A DNA stretch of 64,000 nucleotides from Candidatus Gastranaerophilales bacterium (GTDB taxonomy: Bacteria; Cyanobacteriota; Vampirovibrionia; Gastranaerophilales; Gastranaerophilaceae). Numbering within the stretch: the first letter of the stretch is position 1; the number at the start of each line of letters is the position of its first letter. The notes under the pieces are model-generated. The model saw nothing but the letters and a program-made list of their open reading frames with translations, did no database searches and was not told the DNA's origin. Shown piece after piece: positions 1 through 8,880 of this stretch. The translations under genes were made by a program, and so were the position numbers. Location: positions 62,001-126,000 of the forward strand of contig CALUPH010000002.1 in NCBI GenBank assembly GCA_944322615.1, read 5' to 3'.

Positions 1-470
1 ACAGACAAAAGTGCAAATTTAGTATCAGTAAGCCAGCCGATTGCCGATAAACCAAATAATTCAGCCAAATAATTCAAAATGCCTTGCTGGGCATATAACC
101 ATTTAAAAGCTATAGCAACAACTACAATAGATATAATAACAGGCAGATAAATCAATACTTTATATATATTTACTCCCTTTATTTTTTGATTAATAAATAT
201 AGCAACAATCAAAGGTAAAACAGCAAGAATTGGAACTACCATAATCAAAAATAAAAAAGTGTTAGTCAACGTCGTATAAAACTCTTTTGACTTAAATAAC
301 TGTATATAATTAGAAAAAGCAATAAACTGCGGGTTGTATATATCTGTAGAGAAATCCTTAAAACTTAACAAAATTGTATCTATAAAAGGTATAAAGAAAA
401 ATACCGCAAGCAAAACAAATGCAGGTAACAAAAATAAATACGGTATATATTTTTTATAAAAAGTATTCAA
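1..470 (-). CDS. sugar ABC transporter permease (MalF/UgpA type), truncated by window edge
   Basis: This is my translation of the minus strand. The protein opens with a basic N-terminus and a first membrane helix (PYLFLLPAFVLLAVFFFIP), then a periplasmic stretch (SFKDFSTD, NPQFIAFSNYIQLF) and a second helix. That is the standard beginning of binding-protein-dependent sugar permeases of the MalF/UgpA class, which form the membrane channel of a carbohydrate importer. The N-terminal 156 codons or so are present; the rest, including the EAA loop that contacts the ATPase, lies beyond base 1. I chose the TTG at 470 because AAAGGG sits about 9 nt upstream and the protein then starts as the family usually does; an in-frame GTG at 524 would add 18 residues. 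No partner subunit is in view. Confidence 0.75.
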   Translation of the reverse strand, partial: MNTFYKKYIPYLFLLPAFVLLAVFFFIPFIDTILLSFKDFSTDIYNPQFIAFSNYIQLFKSKEFYTTLTNTFLFLIMVVPILAVLPLIVAIFINQKIKGVNIYKVLIYLPVIISIVVVAIAFKWLYAQQGILNYLAELFGLSAIGWLTDTKFALLS

Positions 471-560
471 GAAAAAACGCCCTTTAGTCTTTTCTATTAT
501 AATTGTTTTTAGCAATATTTGCACGTTATTTGTTTTTATTAATATATAAGAGGGCTAATT

Positions 561-1265
561 ATGCGTTTTTTTAATAACTTATTAAAAATATTAATAAAAA
601 AGAAAAAGCTTTCAGAAAGTGTATTTTTCAAAAATTCGACAACAAAGTATTCTATGAATTCAAGCTGTACACTTAACCTTTCAAGTGAAACAGAAAAGAA
701 GAAAACAGAAATTAACAATAAATTAAAACCCATTATAAAGAAATATGTAAATCATCCTGAAAAGCTATTACAATATATGCAATTAGAAGGAATGAAAGTA
801 TATAAATTTAATAATGCAGCTAAAATTTTGGCGAAACTTGGAGAAGAAGAAGGATTTTTGACTCCTTTAAAAGGATTTAAAGCTTTTATTATAAATTTGA
901 TAATTGGATTTGCCTTTGAAAGCAAATTAAAAATCAGTTTTACAACAAAAGAAATGTTTATATTTAATATTGATAATACAGAGATATATACAATTGCAAG
1001 AGCCTTGCATAAATATTACGGATATAAAGAAAAATTACCTGGATTTGATTATAAATCACAAGAAATCTTTAAAAAGGCATACAACAGCAGAAGAAAATCT
1101 ATATCCCCATTAGATAAATGTACAATTAAAGAAATGTATGCTTGTAAAGAAGCTTTGGCTAGAGATTTAGAATCAATTAATTTCACAATAGATTTATCTG
1201 TTGAACACGAACGATCTAAAAAAGCATTAGATAAGCTTGTAAATGAGAACTCAACCAGCGTATAG
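561..1265 (+). CDS. conserved-looking hypothetical protein, 234 aa
   Basis: I do not recognise the family. The gene has a good ribosome site (AGAGGG, 7 nt before ATG) and codon use like its neighbours, so it is probably real. The protein is lysine-rich and mostly helical. It has a very basic N-terminus (residues 1-20) and a hydrophobic stretch near residues 108-118 (AFIINLIIGFAF) that could be a buried helix or one membrane segment. It has no signal peptide and no recognisable motif. It is divergent from the upstream permease, and about 105 nt separate it from ffh, so it may be its own transcription unit. The tail is charged. No function is proposed. Confidence 0.6.
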   Translation: MRFFNNLLKILIKKKKLSESVFFKNSTTKYSMNSSCTLNLSSETEKKKTEINNKLKPIIKKYVNHPEKLLQYMQLEGMKVYKFNNAAKILAKLGEEEGFLTPLKGFKAFIINLIIGFAFESKLKISFTTKEMFIFNIDNTEIYTIARALHKYYGYKEKLPGFDYKSQEIFKKAYNSRRKSISPLDKCTIKEMYACKEALARDLESINFTIDLSVEHERSKKALDKLVNENSTSV

Positions 1266-1370
1266 ATAAATCAAACATAATTTATAAAATACAAAAGTAT
1301 ACTTTAAGAACTGAAACAATTTATTATAAACAGTACTTATAAAGCATATTTATAGTAAAATTTTATTATT

Positions 1371-2732
1371 ATGTTTGATAACTTATCAGAAAAATTACAA
1401 GAAATAATAAAAAAAGCATCCGGAAATACTTCTTTAACAGAAGAAAATATGTCAGATGCCTTAAGAGAAGTTAGACGTGCACTGCTTGAAGCCGATGTCA
1501 GCTTAAAAGTAGTTAAAATTTTTATGTCTAACTTAAAAGAAAAAGCATTAGGCGAAGATGTACTAAAAGGAGTTAACCCGTCACAGCAATTAATAAAAAT
1601 TGTACACGACGAACTTGTTAATATTTTAGGTAATGAAAATAAACCATTAATTTTGGATGGTTACCCTTCATTAATCATGATGTTAGGATTACAAGGTTCA
1701 GGTAAAACTACATCAGCGGCAAAACTAGCTATCAAACTAAAAAAAGAAGGTAAAAACCCATTATTAGTTGCAGCAGACGTATATCGTCCGGCAGCTATTA
1801 CTCAACTAAAAACATTAGGGGAACAAACTCAAACACAAGTATTCACAATAGATGAATCAAAAGATGTTCAAAAAATTGTAACAGAAGCCATTGAATATGC
1901 TAAATCAAACGGATATAACGTTGTGATAATAGATACAGCAGGCCGCCTTCAAATAGATAACGAGATGATGGCAGAATTAATGCTTATAGATAGAGCATTT
2001 CATCCGCAAGAAAAACTTTTAGTAATAGATTCTATGTTGGGTCAACAAGCAGTCAGCGTCGCAGAAAATTTTAATACTCAACTGGATATTACAGGTATTA
2101 TACTAACAAAATTAGATGGCGATTCAAGAGGCGGAGCTGCATTAAGTGTAGTTCAAGCGGCCGGTAAACCTATTAAATTAACAGGCACCGGCGAAAAACT
2201 TGATGCTCTTAACGATTTTCACCCATCAAGAATGGCAGACAGAATTCTAGGTATGGGAGATATTGTTTCTCTTGTAGAAAAAGCTCAAGAAGTTTTTGAT
2301 GAGAAACAAGCAAAAGAATTCGAAAAGAAAATGGCTAAAGCCGAATTCACATATAATGATTTCCTTAATATGCAAAAACAAATGAAAATGTTTGGTTCTA
2401 TTGATAATATTTTAGGGATGCTTCCAATTCCCGGATTAAACAAAGATGCAAAAGAAACAATTGCAACAGAAGGCGAGAAACAACTCAAAAAAATTGAATC
2501 ATTCATATCAAGTATGACACCAAGTGAAAGAGCAAATCCTCAATTAATAAATACATCAAGAAAAAGAAGAATTTCAACAGGATGCGGACTTCCTCTTCAT
2601 GAAGTAAATCAAATCATTTCACAATTTGATCAAATGCGTCAAATGATGAAAGGTATGAATGATATAAAACAGAAAGTAAAAAAAGGAAAATTAAAAATAC
2701 CAAAGAATTTTGGCGGAAGATTTCCATTTTAA
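1371..2732 (+). CDS. ffh: signal recognition particle GTPase Ffh (SRP54)
   Basis: Ffh binds signal sequences of nascent membrane proteins together with 4.5S RNA and docks on FtsY. All three domains are visible: the helical N domain (about 1-90); the G domain with P-loop GLQGSGKTT near 106-114, DTAGRLQ near 189, and TKLDGDSRGG near 246; and a methionine-rich M domain (about 300-453) containing KMFGSIDNILGMLP and the RNA-binding RKRRISTGCG stretch. At 453 aa it has normal length. There is no clear Shine-Dalgarno before the ATG; the upstream 100 bp is almost pure AT. The nucleotidyltransferase gene follows 21 nt downstream and is probably co-transcribed. No SRP RNA gene was found in the window. 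Confidence 0.97.
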   Translation: MFDNLSEKLQEIIKKASGNTSLTEENMSDALREVRRALLEADVSLKVVKIFMSNLKEKALGEDVLKGVNPSQQLIKIVHDELVNILGNENKPLILDGYPSLIMMLGLQGSGKTTSAAKLAIKLKKEGKNPLLVAADVYRPAAITQLKTLGEQTQTQVFTIDESKDVQKIVTEAIEYAKSNGYNVVIIDTAGRLQIDNEMMAELMLIDRAFHPQEKLLVIDSMLGQQAVSVAENFNTQLDITGIILTKLDGDSRGGAALSVVQAAGKPIKLTGTGEKLDALNDFHPSRMADRILGMGDIVSLVEKAQEVFDEKQAKEFEKKMAKAEFTYNDFLNMQKQMKMFGSIDNILGMLPIPGLNKDAKETIATEGEKQLKKIESFISSMTPSERANPQLINTSRKRRISTGCGLPLHEVNQIISQFDQMRQMMKGMNDIKQKVKKGKLKIPKNFGGRFPF

Positions 2733-2753
2733 CGGGTAATTTAGGGTGAGTTT

Positions 2754-3770
2754 ATGTTAAAAAAAGCAATGATTATGGCAGCAGGTGTAGGTTCAAGACT
2801 TGAACCTTTATCAAGTGTTATTCCGAAACCATTAGTACCATTGGCAAATACACCAACTATGGACATTTTGGTAAAACACCTTAAATCATTCGGAATAAAA
2901 GATGTTATAGCTAACACCTACTACAAAGCAGAGTACATTCAAAATCATTATAAAGAAAATAATTTCGGTGTGAATTTTCAATTCATAAAAGAGACGGAAC
3001 TTTCAGGCACCGCAGGCGGTGTAAAAAAATGTCAATTTTTCTTTAATGAAGGAGAAGACTTTATTGTAATGTCCGGTGACGGTTTAACAGACGTTGATAT
3101 TGAAAAAGCATATTTTTCACATAAAGAATCAAACTCTATTGCAACAATAATAACAAAAGAAGTAGAACACAAAGATGTTTCAAAATACGGAATTATTGTT
3201 ACAGATAAAAACGGTTTTGTAGAAAGTTTTCAAGAAAAACCATCTATTAATGAAGCGAAATCAAATCTTGCAAATACAGGCATATATATATTTAACTATA
3301 CTATTTTTAGTTTCATACCACAAAACACATTCTATGATTTTGCAAAAAATGTTTTTCCTGCTATTTTAAGCTCAGGTATAAAAATAAATACATATACCCA
3401 TACAGGATACTGGTCAGATATAGGTTCACTTGAACAATACAAAGAATCTAACCGTGATATAGTAAATAGAAAAATTTCATCTTTTTATCCGCAAATTATT
3501 GAAAGTATAAACGGGAAATATGTTTGCGGGAAAGATACAAAAATAGGAGAAAACACAAGTTTTCACGGAGAAAATATAGTTGGAAGTAATTGTACAATAG
3601 GTAAGAACTGCAAGATAATAAATTCTATTTTATGGGATAACATTTTTATTCAAAGCAATCTTACAATTGAGAATTCAATAATTTTACCAAACACAACACT
3701 AAATGAATCAATACAAGACAAAATACTATCAAGCAATGATGCCGTAAATAGTGCAAAAATATTAGTTTAG
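2754..3770 (+). CDS. NDP-sugar pyrophosphorylase (nucleotidyltransferase plus left-handed beta-helix)
   Basis: The protein transfers a nucleotide to a sugar-1-phosphate to make an activated sugar. The N-terminus has the pyrophosphorylase signature (AAGVGSRLEPLSSVIPKP, residues 10-27) with the GxGxR and PKP elements, and an LSGTAGG motif near residue 83. MSGDGLTD near 108 carries the metal-binding Asp in the usual position. After about residue 245 come hexapeptide-like repeats (IGENTSF, IVGSNCTIGKNCKI), a short left-handed beta-helix. This resembles mannose-1-phosphate guanylyltransferase or glucose-1-phosphate thymidylyltransferase homologues, but the sugar cannot be read from sequence. The Shine-Dalgarno is AGGGTGAG. 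It lies between ffh and aroF with short gaps. Confidence 0.88.
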   Translation: MLKKAMIMAAGVGSRLEPLSSVIPKPLVPLANTPTMDILVKHLKSFGIKDVIANTYYKAEYIQNHYKENNFGVNFQFIKETELSGTAGGVKKCQFFFNEGEDFIVMSGDGLTDVDIEKAYFSHKESNSIATIITKEVEHKDVSKYGIIVTDKNGFVESFQEKPSINEAKSNLANTGIYIFNYTIFSFIPQNTFYDFAKNVFPAILSSGIKINTYTHTGYWSDIGSLEQYKESNRDIVNRKISSFYPQIIESINGKYVCGKDTKIGENTSFHGENIVGSNCTIGKNCKIINSILWDNIFIQSNLTIENSIILPNTTLNESIQDKILSSNDAVNSAKILV

Positions 3771-3784
3771 GAGAGAGAAAAAAA

Positions 3785-4831
3785 ATGATTATAATAATGG
3801 AACCATCAGCAACAAAAGAACAAATTCAAACAGTTGTAAATGCATTACATAATAAAGGATTTAAGACAGTACTAAACCACGGCGACGTAATGACAGTTAT
3901 TGCTGCAATAGGTGATAAAAGACTAATAGATCCGCATTCTTTTCAATCATATGAAGGCGTTAGAAGTGTAAAATTAATTCAAGAGCCATATAAATTGGCA
4001 TCAAGAGAAGGAAAACAAGAAGATACCGTAATAGAATTTTCAAACGGAGTAAGAATAGGCGGATTAGAAAAACCTGTATTAATGGTTGGTCCTTGCAGCG
4101 TAGAAAAAGATTTAGACGGACTATTAAGAGTAGCCGATGCCGCAAAAGAAATGGGATGTCACTTTTTAAGAGGCGGCGCATTTAAACCAAGAACATCACC
4201 ATACGATTTTCAAGGTTTGGAAGAAAAAGCACTGGAATATTTAGCAATAGCAAGAGAAAGAACAGGCTTACTCGTAGTTACAGAATTAATGGATACAATG
4301 GATATTGATTTAGTGTGTCAATACGCAGATGTTATCCAAATCGGTGCAAGAAATATGCAAAACTTTAAGCTTTTAAAAGCAGTAGGAAAATGCGATAAAC
4401 CTGTTATTTTAAAAAGAGGTGCAGCTGCAACTATAAGAGAATTTTTACTTGCAGCAGAACATATAATGTACAACGGAAACGACAAAGTTATTTTATGTGA
4501 AAGAGGAATATTAGGCGTAGATAAGAACGCTACAAGAAATACTCTTGATATAGCAGCAATTCCTGTTATAAAGAAATATTCACATTTACCTATTATAGTA
4601 GACCCAAGTCACGGAACAGGAAGAAGATATTTAATAGAACCAATGGCAAAAGCAGGATTGATAGTAGGTGCACATGGTGTTATGATGGAAGTACATCATG
4701 ATCCTGAAAATGCATCTTCAGATGGAGCTCAAAGTTTAAGTATTCCTATGTTTAAAGAAGTAGCAAAAAGATTAAATAAACTAATCGGAAGAATAGACTA
4801 CGATAATAAGCATCTCACAGAGAAGGTATAA
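3785..4831 (+). CDS. aroF: 3-deoxy-7-phosphoheptulonate (DAHP) synthase, AroF-Iβ type
   Basis: This enzyme condenses phosphoenolpyruvate with erythrose-4-phosphate, the first step of the shikimate pathway to aromatic amino acids. Residues 1-75 form the ferredoxin-like regulatory domain found in Thermotoga-type DAHP synthases. The barrel follows, with MVGPCSVE near 101, the RGGAFKPRTSPYDFQG loop near 129, IQIGARNMQN near 186 and the metal-binding VDPSHGTGRR near 276. The usual family length is about 340 aa, as here. The start at 3785 gives MIIIMEPSAT, matching homologues, with GGAGAG about 10 nt upstream. The regulatory domain suggests feedback control by an aromatic amino acid; this is family knowledge, not visible in the DNA. 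Confidence 0.96.
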   Translation: MIIIMEPSATKEQIQTVVNALHNKGFKTVLNHGDVMTVIAAIGDKRLIDPHSFQSYEGVRSVKLIQEPYKLASREGKQEDTVIEFSNGVRIGGLEKPVLMVGPCSVEKDLDGLLRVADAAKEMGCHFLRGGAFKPRTSPYDFQGLEEKALEYLAIARERTGLLVVTELMDTMDIDLVCQYADVIQIGARNMQNFKLLKAVGKCDKPVILKRGAAATIREFLLAAEHIMYNGNDKVILCERGILGVDKNATRNTLDIAAIPVIKKYSHLPIIVDPSHGTGRRYLIEPMAKAGLIVGAHGVMMEVHHDPENASSDGAQSLSIPMFKEVAKRLNKLIGRIDYDNKHLTEKV

Positions 4832-4834
4832 ATA

Positions 4835-7129
4835 TTGTATAAATTTGATTTTGAACTGGATGATTTCCAAAAAGAAGCAGTAAAATGTATAGACGAATCA
4901 AAAAGTGTTGTAGTCTGTGCACCAACCGGAGCAGGGAAGACTTGTATAGCAGAACATGCAATACATAAAGCACTTGAAGAAAATACAAGACTGTTTTATA
5001 CAACACCATTAAAGGCTCTTTCAAATCAAAAATTTTATGATTTCGGAAGAAAATACGGTGAAGGAAATGTTGGTTTATTAACAGGAGACACATCTATAAA
5101 CAGGGAAGCTCCAATTGTCGTAATGACAACTGAAGTATTCCGAAATATGTTATATAATACTAACTTTGGCAAAGTTAAAGATAATCTCAAAGATGTAAAA
5201 TATGTAGTTTTAGATGAAGTTCATTATATGAACGATGAACAAAGAGGAACAGTATGGGAAGAAAGCATAATATATTGTCCTCCAAGCGTTCAAATAATAG
5301 CCCTAAGTGCAACAGTTGCAAATTCAAAACAATTATGTGATTGGATTAATACGGTTCACTCGGGAACAGAACACGTATATACGGATTTCAGACCGGTACC
5401 GTTAAGGTATTATTACTTTGACTCATCAAAACCAACCGAAATTCTACCATTATTAACGCCTGAAGGAAGATTAAATAAAAAAATAAAACCTGAAAAGAAA
5501 ATGAGTTTTCACTCTCGTCAGGCAAAAAGACAAAATACGGTAAAAGATGTTATAAATGTTTTACATAAAAAAGAAATGCTTCCTGCTATATTTTTTACAT
5601 TTTCACGTAAAAAATGTGACGAGAATATGGAAAAATGTTCAAACTTGAATTTAATAACAAATGAAGAAGCAAAAATTATACGAGATGAGATTAATGAATT
5701 TTTAAAAGATCATACATATTTAGAAAACAACAAAAACTTAGAATACTTATATAATGGAATTGCTTCACATCATGCCGGGTTATTACCCGCATGGAAATTA
5801 CTTGTAGAAAGACTATTTCAAAAGGGGTTAATAAAAGTAGTATTTGCTACAGAAACATTGGCAGCAGGAATAAACATGCCCGCCAGAACAACCGTAATAT
5901 CAGCCATAAGTAAAAGAACCGATTCAGGCCACAGAATGCTGACAGCAAATGAATTTCTTCAAATGTCAGGAAGAGCAGGAAGGCGCGGAATGGATAAAAT
6001 CGGTTATGTAGTAATAATGGGGACTCAGTTTCAATCACCGGATGAAGTAGCAAGCTTAGTAAAGAGTTCATCAAATCCATTAGAAAGCCGTTTTTCTCCA
6101 AGTTATTCAATGGTCTTAAACTTGCTTCAAAATTTAGAACTTGAACAAGCAAAAGAACTAATATTAAAGAGCTTTGGTTATTTTTCATCAAATGACAGAT
6201 TAAAACCGATTATCATGCAACAATTAAGCTGTGAACAAACACTGGCGAAACTAAAAAACGAAAAATGTCCATTTGGTCTAACAAATGAAGAATTTATCGA
6301 GTTCAACAAACTAAAAGAGAAATACATAGTCTATAGAAAACTAACAAGAACACTTCAAAAGCAAGCAAAACAAAAAGGACAAAAAGATGCACCTGAAGTT
6401 CTGGAGTATTTGAACAGAACCAGAGAAATGCGAGAAAAGTTGGAAAAATATAAATGTGAACTTTGCAAAGGTTACAAAAAACACGTAAGAAATTTAGAGA
6501 TTATTAACAGGTTTGAAAAGAAACTAAAAGATATAAACAAAAATGTTGCAAACCAAAAAGATATATATTGGAACAAATTTCTGGCACATAAGGATATTCT
6601 TGAAAAAATGGGCTATTTGGAAAACGGCTATCCGACAGATGCAGGAATAACTTGTTCAATGATAAGAGCAGAGAATGAATTATACATATCAGAAATAATT
6701 TTAAAAGGCGTTCTTGAAGGCTTAGAACCATACGAACTTGCATCAGTAATATGTGCACTTGTAACAGAAGATTTGAGAAGTGATGTATACCCAAATCAAC
6801 CAATCAGCAAAAATACAAGAAAAGCACTAAACAGAATAAAAGAGATAAGAAGAAAAATAGCAGTTTTACAGCGTGATTACGAAATAACAACAGAGATGTA
6901 TTTAAATTCATATTATTGTCCGTTAGTAGAACAATGGGTACAAGATACACCTTGGGAAGACATAGCAAAACAAGTTGATTCTTCTGAAGGCGACATAGTA
7001 AGAATATTAAAAAGAGTAGTTGATGTTTTAAGACAACTTACAATTCTGCCAAATATTTCCGAAGAAGTCAAAAACAATGCAAAAACAGCTATTCAATGTA
7101 TATTAAAAGAACCCGTAGATGCAGATTAA
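4835..7129 (+). CDS. Ski2-like DEAD/DEAH helicase with DSHCT domain
   Basis: This is a superfamily 2 RNA helicase of the Ski2/Mtr4 group, a type widespread in cyanobacteria. It shows Walker A APTGAGKT (near 30), DEVH (near 132), LSAT (near 157), and motif VI MSGRAGRRGMDK (near 379). Charged coiled-coil-like linkers follow near 500-580, and the C-terminal DSHCT domain ends with a winged-helix-like stretch (DTPWEDIAKQVDSSEGDIV). Residues beyond 560 are rich in Lys and Asn. The start is a TTG, supported by AGAAGG 8 nt upstream that lies inside the end of aroF; only 3 nt separate the two genes. It probably acts in RNA turnover or ribosome maturation; the exact role in bacteria is unsettled. Confidence 0.9.
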   Translation: MYKFDFELDDFQKEAVKCIDESKSVVVCAPTGAGKTCIAEHAIHKALEENTRLFYTTPLKALSNQKFYDFGRKYGEGNVGLLTGDTSINREAPIVVMTTEVFRNMLYNTNFGKVKDNLKDVKYVVLDEVHYMNDEQRGTVWEESIIYCPPSVQIIALSATVANSKQLCDWINTVHSGTEHVYTDFRPVPLRYYYFDSSKPTEILPLLTPEGRLNKKIKPEKKMSFHSRQAKRQNTVKDVINVLHKKEMLPAIFFTFSRKKCDENMEKCSNLNLITNEEAKIIRDEINEFLKDHTYLENNKNLEYLYNGIASHHAGLLPAWKLLVERLFQKGLIKVVFATETLAAGINMPARTTVISAISKRTDSGHRMLTANEFLQMSGRAGRRGMDKIGYVVIMGTQFQSPDEVASLVKSSSNPLESRFSPSYSMVLNLLQNLELEQAKELILKSFGYFSSNDRLKPIIMQQLSCEQTLAKLKNEKCPFGLTNEEFIEFNKLKEKYIVYRKLTRTLQKQAKQKGQKDAPEVLEYLNRTREMREKLEKYKCELCKGYKKHVRNLEIINRFEKKLKDINKNVANQKDIYWNKFLAHKDILEKMGYLENGYPTDAGITCSMIRAENELYISEIILKGVLEGLEPYELASVICALVTEDLRSDVYPNQPISKNTRKALNRIKEIRRKIAVLQRDYEITTEMYLNSYYCPLVEQWVQDTPWEDIAKQVDSSEGDIVRILKRVVDVLRQLTILPNISEEVKNNAKTAIQCILKEPVDAD

Positions 7130-7131
7130 AA

Positions 7132-7554
7132 TTAACCGTAGATAGCTTTTATACCTTGCAGATTATAAATAAGGCTATCTAGGGCTTCTTTATTCCCCTT
7201 TTTTATTTCAATAAATTTAAGGACCATTTCTCTGCTGGCATCTGCATCAAGAATATCAATAAGTCCGTTTAATTCTTCATTAGTAAGTTTCAAACGTTCC
7301 TGAAGCTGAGCTATATAAGCAATATCTTTTTCAGCTTTTTTAGTAATAAACATATTACCTCTACCGGATAGAAGCCAATTAATATTCACGCAGAATTTAT
7401 CAATCAGAGCATTTAAAAATTTAGGCCCGGGTTGAGCTTCATCACGTTCATAGCTCCCGATTGTTCTGACAGGAATAGATAATTCATTTGCCATTTCTAA
7501 AGAAGTGAGGTGCAATATTGTTTTAAGTTCTTTAATTCGTTTTCCAATAGTCAT
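7132..7554 (-). CDS. XRE-family HTH transcriptional regulator, 140 aa
   Basis: Residues 4-65 form a Cro/C1-type helix-turn-helix: the scanning helix LTSLEMANELSIPVRTIGSYE is followed by the usual sequence of helices (PGPKFLNALIDKFCVNINWLLSG). The ending INWLLSGRGNMF is typical of phage-repressor-like proteins. The rest (70-140) is helical and of unknown function, perhaps for dimerisation. It lies convergent to the helicase gene (2 nt apart) and divergent from the small gene at 7762, across a 207-bp AT-rich gap holding a perfect palindrome (7610-7623) that could be its own operator. It may repress its own gene and the divergent unit. No peptidase domain or toxin partner was seen. Confidence 0.85.
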   Translation of the reverse strand: MTIGKRIKELKTILHLTSLEMANELSIPVRTIGSYERDEAQPGPKFLNALIDKFCVNINWLLSGRGNMFITKKAEKDIAYIAQLQERLKLTNEELNGLIDILDADASREMVLKFIEIKKGNKEALDSLIYNLQGIKAIYG

Positions 7555-7609
7555 ACTTTTACCATTTAAACTTTTGTTACATTATCACGAAGAAAATCTT
7601 GCATTATTT

Positions 7610-7623
7610 TACATTATAATGTA
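7610..7623. promoter_or_regulatory. 14-bp perfect palindrome, candidate operator
   Basis: TACATTATAATGTA is a perfect inverted repeat in the gap between the XRE regulator and the divergent small gene at 7762. A related half site (TTACATTAT) lies about 30 bp away near 7578. Autoregulated Cro/C1-type regulators usually bind such palindromes in the divergent promoter region. The site also includes a TATAAT-like hexamer, so binding would block initiation. The AT-rich background makes short palindromes more likely by chance, hence the moderate confidence. Confidence 0.45.
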
Positions 7624-7761
7624 CTATAATACTATAAATTATAAAATAACGTAATTTCCAACTAAAACTATTATACTACAGAATACATTTTTTTGCACTA
7701 TTTTTTTAGTATATTACATGTTTAGGAAGTTACAAAACCAGGAATAAGGAGTGGGAATTTT

Positions 7762-8070
7762 ATGAAAAAGAGACACTTGCGTCTTGTTGTTTCACATTGT
7801 GAAAAAACAAGCGAAAATTCATTAATAACAAGCAATTTGAGAAAATTAAAAGACTTCTGGGAAGGTGCATTTTTATCAAAAAATGAAAAAATTTATATTA
7901 TAAAAGATATCTTAATAAAAATATACAGAGACTATGAACAAACTACAGGTTTTGTGGATATACCTTATTTTGTAAGAGCAGAATCACGTATGTCTCAAAT
8001 AATAAAAGAGAGGAAAGTTAATTATTATTACAATAAATTGAAAAAATTCCAAAGCAACAATTTTCAATAG
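7762..8070 (+). CDS. hypothetical protein, 102 aa
   Basis: I do not recognise the family. A strong ribosome site (AGGAGTGGG) precedes the ATG and coding character matches the neighbours, so I take it as a real gene. The protein is small, basic and rich in Lys and Tyr. It has two predicted helical blocks (20-60 and 68-98) and no membrane segment or signal peptide. The basic N-terminus (MKKRHLRLVVSH) hints at nucleic acid contact, but that is speculation. It opens a short unit 7762-8873 with another unknown gene (10 nt gap) and smpB, divergent from the XRE gene, so its expression may be under that regulator. Confidence 0.6.
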   Translation: MKKRHLRLVVSHCEKTSENSLITSNLRKLKDFWEGAFLSKNEKIYIIKDILIKIYRDYEQTTGFVDIPYFVRAESRMSQIIKERKVNYYYNKLKKFQSNNFQ

Positions 8071-8080
8071 TAAGGTTATT

Positions 8081-8410
8081 ATGGCTGAATCTTTCAACAA
8101 AATTAAACTAAAAAAACTTTATGAAAACGACCACTTCAAAGAAATATTTATTTTATCAGGATTTAAAATAACATTTGATAGATGCGGAAACAAAGCTTCT
8201 TTAATAAAGATTTTTAATAATAAATCAGTAAGCATCTATATAAAAGCAATTATTTGGAATATAAATAATCCATTAAAATATGAAACAGTTACAAGCAAAT
8301 TAACTTTATCTTCAAAAGAAATAGAAACTATTTCTCCAATAAAAATAAGAAAAGAACTTGTTAATAATATATATAAACAAGTTATTAAAAATAAAATTAT
8401 GATGATATAA
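8081..8410 (+). CDS. hypothetical protein, 109 aa
   Basis: The family is unrecognised. The ATG is preceded by AAGG at 5 nt. The sequence is basic and alternates short strands with helices (FKEIFILSGFKITFD, VSIYIKAIIWNI), like a compact beta-rich domain. No cysteine cluster, signal or membrane helix is seen. It lies 10 nt after the previous small gene and 7 nt before smpB, probably in one operon. Its last codons carry an extended -10 promoter motif that could drive smpB independently. Confidence 0.6.
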   Translation: MAESFNKIKLKKLYENDHFKEIFILSGFKITFDRCGNKASLIKIFNNKSVSIYIKAIIWNINNPLKYETVTSKLTLSSKEIETISPIKIRKELVNNIYKQVIKNKIMMI

Positions 8411-8411
8411 T
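8403..8411 (+). promoter_or_regulatory. extended -10 promoter element for smpB (leaderless geometry)
   Basis: TGATATAAT is a consensus extended -10 (TGnTATAAT) that overlaps the end of the upstream gene. It ends 6 nt before the smpB ATG, and there is no Shine-Dalgarno in between, so transcription would start at or next to the start codon. No convincing -35 hexamer is visible, which extended -10 promoters do not need. Because the upstream stop codon is only 7 nt away, translational coupling is the alternative explanation for the missing ribosome site. Confidence 0.55.
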
Positions 8412-8417
8412 CAACTT

Positions 8418-8873
8418 ATGGGTAAAAAAGTCATTTCAACAAACAGAAAAGCATATCATGAGTATCATATCTTCGATAAATATAATGCAGGTATGGTACT
8501 AACAGGAACGGAAATTAAATCTATTCGCAAAGGTGCAATTAACTTAAAAGACAGCTTTGTAAGAATAGATGATTGTGAAGTATTTTTGTACAATTGCCAT
8601 ATTAGTCCATATGAACAAGGCAACAGATACAATCACGAAGAAAAAAGAACACGAAAGCTTTTACTTAACAAAAAAGAAATAGAAAAATTAATAGGAAAAA
8701 TAAAAAAAGACGGATATGCAATAGTTCCGTTAGAAGTTTATCTTGAAAACGGTTGGGCAAAAATAGAAATTGCATTAGCAAAAGGTAAAAAATTATACGA
8801 TAAACGTGATGATTTGGCTAAAAAAGCCCAAAATAGGGATATTGACAGAGCAATGAAATCTAAAAATTTCTAA
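8418..8873 (+). CDS. smpB: SsrA-binding protein SmpB
   Basis: SmpB carries tmRNA into stalled ribosomes for trans-translation. The 151-aa length is normal. The beta-barrel core shows the family hallmarks NRKAYHEYHI (10-19), GTEIKSIRKG (30-39), HISPYEQGNRYNHEEKRTRK (61-80), and a C-terminal tail KLYDKRDDLAKKAQNRDIDR that becomes helical in the decoding centre. There is no Shine-Dalgarno; the start depends either on the extended -10 just upstream (leaderless mRNA) or on coupling to the preceding gene. No ssrA (tmRNA) gene was recognised in the window. Confidence 0.96.
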   Translation: MGKKVISTNRKAYHEYHIFDKYNAGMVLTGTEIKSIRKGAINLKDSFVRIDDCEVFLYNCHISPYEQGNRYNHEEKRTRKLLLNKKEIEKLIGKIKKDGYAIVPLEVYLENGWAKIEIALAKGKKLYDKRDDLAKKAQNRDIDRAMKSKNF

Positions 8874-8880
8874 GTTCCGT

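Noticed and set aside
43-50. GCCGATAA, a perfect sigma-28 -10, near the left edge
   Set aside because: It lies inside the permease gene and has no TAAAGTT-like -35 at the right distance on the same strand.
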